Below, in pieces: positions 61,740 to 64,000 of a stretch of DNA of 64,000 nucleotides (within the stretch, counting starts at the first letter, position 1; each line of letters starts with the position of its first letter). The position numbers and the translations under genes are program-made. Where the stretch lies: NCBI RefSeq assembly GCF_907164915.1, contig NC_061862.1, positions 138,065,520 through 138,129,519 of the forward strand, in the 5' to 3' direction. This stretch comes from Impatiens glandulifera (lineage: Eukaryota > Streptophyta > Magnoliopsida > Ericales > Balsaminaceae). The notes beneath the pieces were generated by a model that saw only the letters and a program-made list of their open reading frames with translations, searched no databases and was not told where the DNA came from.

Positions 61740-62740
61740 TGAGGATTGTTCAATGAACAAGATGATAAACATCAGGTTCATTCGCGATCCTGCAACCAAT
61801 CACTATGATCTCTCAGAGGAGAAGAATCAGGTATCCGGAATGAAAAAATCTAATGGTGAATGATAGACTCCACCGGTAGATGCATTAATCGCATCACTAG
61901 TATGACATACTCCTCAAAGGAGGTTGCTGATTTAGAAAGGATATTCACCTTTTTGAGCATTAGATATGAGAGATATTATGCACAAGTTAAAACTTGATCA
62001 ATCATTAGATCAGATTTTTGATTTACCAGATCACAAAATCAACTCTACTAAACACAATATTTTAATATCCAGACTATCTAACTTAGATAGACCTGTAAAA
62101 TATGGTGTCTCCCCAACGAAAGCTACACAAGTTGAGCGACAAATCTTAGCAGAAAGTGAAGAATCATCTTAATCAAGTGAAGAGGATGATTATCAATCAT
62201 CTGTAGAAAGGAGTAGACCTCAAATTTGGCCAGCCACACCAAGAAGATCATCATCTCCAATGCGTAGGATCCAAATTGGAAGATCAGGATCACGTAGGAG
62301 GACTGGACTAACTAATAAAAGTCTAAGTCATTTCCCTTCCAGAGATAGAATATCATGTAATATAGACGAATCTGTAAACAAAATAGTGAAGAAGAATTCG
62401 ATCAACCGACACCGCCTAGAAAGGCTAATAGCAACCGTCGAAGAATGAGCGTTCATGATGCAATTAGTCTTTTTGAACGTAAACAAACAGATTAGTCAAC
62501 AACAAATTATCAAAAAAGAAGATCTACTTTAGATGGTTCATTTGGTGCCAATAAAGGTGTACTGAAAAGAAAGAGCTCCAGCATGGACGTCAGCTCAGTT
62601 GAGCACCAGCGGGAACCTCTTCCAGAAAGTTCCAAGGAAGTAATAATATTAGAGACAATAGTAGAACAGGAATCTACCGAGACAACTGAGATGGACCCAA
62701 TATTAGCCCTAGACGAAGAAAAGAAGAAACACTATCCTAT
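61740..62740 (+). pseudogene. Unrecognised retroelement-like coding remnant
   Basis: Broken frames: INIRFIRDPATNHYDLSEEK (about 61760), then KLDQSLDQIFDLPDHKINST (61985) and LDRPVKYGVSPTKATQVERQ (to a stop at 62170). A Ser/Arg-rich basic part follows (PATPRRSSSPMRRIQIG), then, after frameshifts, an acidic tail ending at the LTR. No catalytic motif is visible. The layout could be a linker of an endogenous pararetrovirus or gypsy-type polyprotein; this is a weak guess. The last bases abut the LTR at 62743, suggesting the LTR element inserted into it. Confidence 0.35.
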
Positions 62741-62742
62741 TA

Positions 62743-63310
62743 TGTTGGAATTATTTCCAATATTTAGGTATATATATTATTTAATAATTGTATATTAGTT
62801 GTTATCATAATAAAGATTAAAGCCCAAATAAAGTGATCTATTAAAGTATAAAGGTTATGGGCTTATTTAGACATTTATAATAAATATGGGGACATATTTG
62901 TGTAGAAGCAGAAATACCATTCATTATTTAGTTGATGGGCCGAATAATAAATGAGTATATTAGGGCTAGGTCCCCAACATAGCCTACTACCTATTTGTTT
63001 CTCTCTCAATAACACTAAAGAAGAAGGCTATCGATATAGGATATAGGGTTGGAAGACTTAAACCCCACCCACATCTGACATTCCGATCCAGGTCCAGATC
63101 CAGAACAAGAAGATCCACATTCAGATTCAAGTCCAGATTCAAGATTAAGAGAAGATCAAGAAGAAGAGAATAACGAAGAACGACTTAATGAATCGTTCTG
63201 CATTCAAGATCTAGGCACGTTTCCGCAATTACAGTTTATCTCGATTTATCGACATAGAGTATACAGATTATAGACTTAAGGATTAAAAATTTAGACTAAA
63301 GAAACTAACA
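62743..63310 (+). repeat. 5' LTR of an LTR retrotransposon extending off the window
   Basis: It begins TGTTGGAATTATTTCC and ends GAAACTAACA (TGTTGG...CTAACA). It is followed at once by a primer binding site and has promoter-like AT-rich then leader-like sequence. Length is 568 bp. The rest of the element and the 3' LTR lie outside. Confidence 0.75.
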
Positions 63311-63312
63311 AG

Positions 63313-63325
63313 TGGTATAAGAGCC
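63313..63325 (+). other. Primer binding site (initiator tRNA-Met type)
   Basis: TGGTATAAGAGCC differs from the standard TGGTATCAGAGCC at one base and starts two bases after the LTR end. Confidence 0.8.
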
Positions 63326-63539
63326 ATCTCTATGTCTATCTATTGAAATTTAAGTTTATAAGAATTTTAAAACATTTTCATATATGTTCTTCATCTATTT
63401 CGATCAGGATTAATAAGGATTAGTATAGATCATTGAATTTGTAAGGGTTTAATGATATTAGTAACTAATAAGGATTAGTATGGATTTGTAAGGATTTAAT
63501 GATAAAGATGATAATGATAGGGAAGTTGAATAGGTTTTT

Positions 63540-63835
63540 TTTATGAAGAGAATAATTCTAAATAATATATATAAAATAAAAAAAATGAGATAATTAGGGA
63601 GAAATTATTTCTATTATATATATTTATTTGAAGTTATATATTTGTTATTAATTATAGAATTAATTATATTAATTATTATTTAAATAATTAATTAAAGAAA
63701 TATATATTATATATAATATATATCTATATGGAATTTAGTAATTATAATTAATTAAAGAATTAATTATAATAATTAATTATGATTAATTATTATTAATTAA
63801 GGAATTAATTAATTATATAATTATGCTAATTAAAG
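63540..63835. other. AT-rich internal part of the LTR element
   Basis: TTAATTA-rich low-complexity sequence without coding potential; probably the untranslated leader of the element or a repeat nested in it. Confidence 0.35.
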
Positions 63836-64000
63836 AATTAATTAAGGAATTTAATATTTTAAGAATAATAATTAATTATTAATATTATTAATTAAGGAAT
63901 TAGTTATATATATTGAGGAATTAATTAAGGAATTTAATGTTTTAAGAATAATAATTAATTATTATTATTATTAATTAAGGAATGTAATTATATATATTGA
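63836..64000. repeat. 82-83 bp direct tandem repeat at the window edge
   Basis: Two copies (63836-63918; 63919-64000) share AATTAAGGAATTTAAT-TTTTAAGAATAATAATTAATTATTA and end with TATATATATTGA. The array may continue beyond the window. Confidence 0.75.

Overview
The window is nuclear DNA from a flowering plant, most likely a eudicot. The evidence is AT-rich sequence, GT-AG introns, ITN1-type ankyrin/PGG coding sequence, and a dense load of plant transposon families (LINE, copia, TRIM-like, Mutator-like, hAT, tRNA-derived SINEs, MITEs). I could not identify the species. All boundaries were read by eye; no alignment or search was run.

Region 1 (1-16.3 kb) is the 3' part of a plus-strand host gene with 17 in-phase exons. 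It encodes at least 626 residues of a charged, largely coiled-coil protein that I do not recognise with confidence. Its introns hold a TRIM-like LTR element, two SINEs, a truncated SINE, an antisense LINE fragment and a hairpin.

Region 2 (16.4-40.8 kb) looks like one very large, old Mutator-like element (MULE). Its two ends are inverted copies of each other and include iterated ~60-bp subterminal repeats. It carries a FAR1-type transposase pseudogene, a minus-strand Ulp1 (SUMO-protease-type) pseudogene, a second minus-strand pseudogene resembling the plant DUF7745 family, and an exon-intron fragment of a BRCA1/BARD1-type BRCT gene. A 9.5-kb LINE (17.93-27.46 kb) and a 3.7-kb copia element (36.68-40.41 kb) have inserted into it, each bounded by target-site duplications. 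Without these two, the MULE would be about 11 kb.

Region 3 (40.9-46.1 kb) is extremely AT-rich: two direct copies of a 2-3 kb unit with long (TA)n tracts.

Region 4 (46.5-49.95 kb) is an intact minus-strand gene of four exons for a 578-residue ITN1-like ankyrin-repeat membrane protein. Two introns each carry a related hAT-type MITE.

Region 5 (50-61.7 kb) is repeat-rich and gene-poor. It has two non-autonomous hAT elements with perfect 8-bp target duplications, a triplicated ~190-bp unit with an exon-like reading frame separated by SINEs, a MITE with 38-bp perfect inverted repeats, and several short tandem arrays. An orphan telo-box/CT-rich leader lies at 52.85-53.06 kb.

Region 6 (61.7-64 kb) holds an unrecognised coding remnant, then a 5' LTR with an initiator-tRNA-Met-type primer binding site. 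This is the left end of an LTR retrotransposon that runs off the window.

The two host genes show no evident functional link. The MULE cargo genes are all broken.
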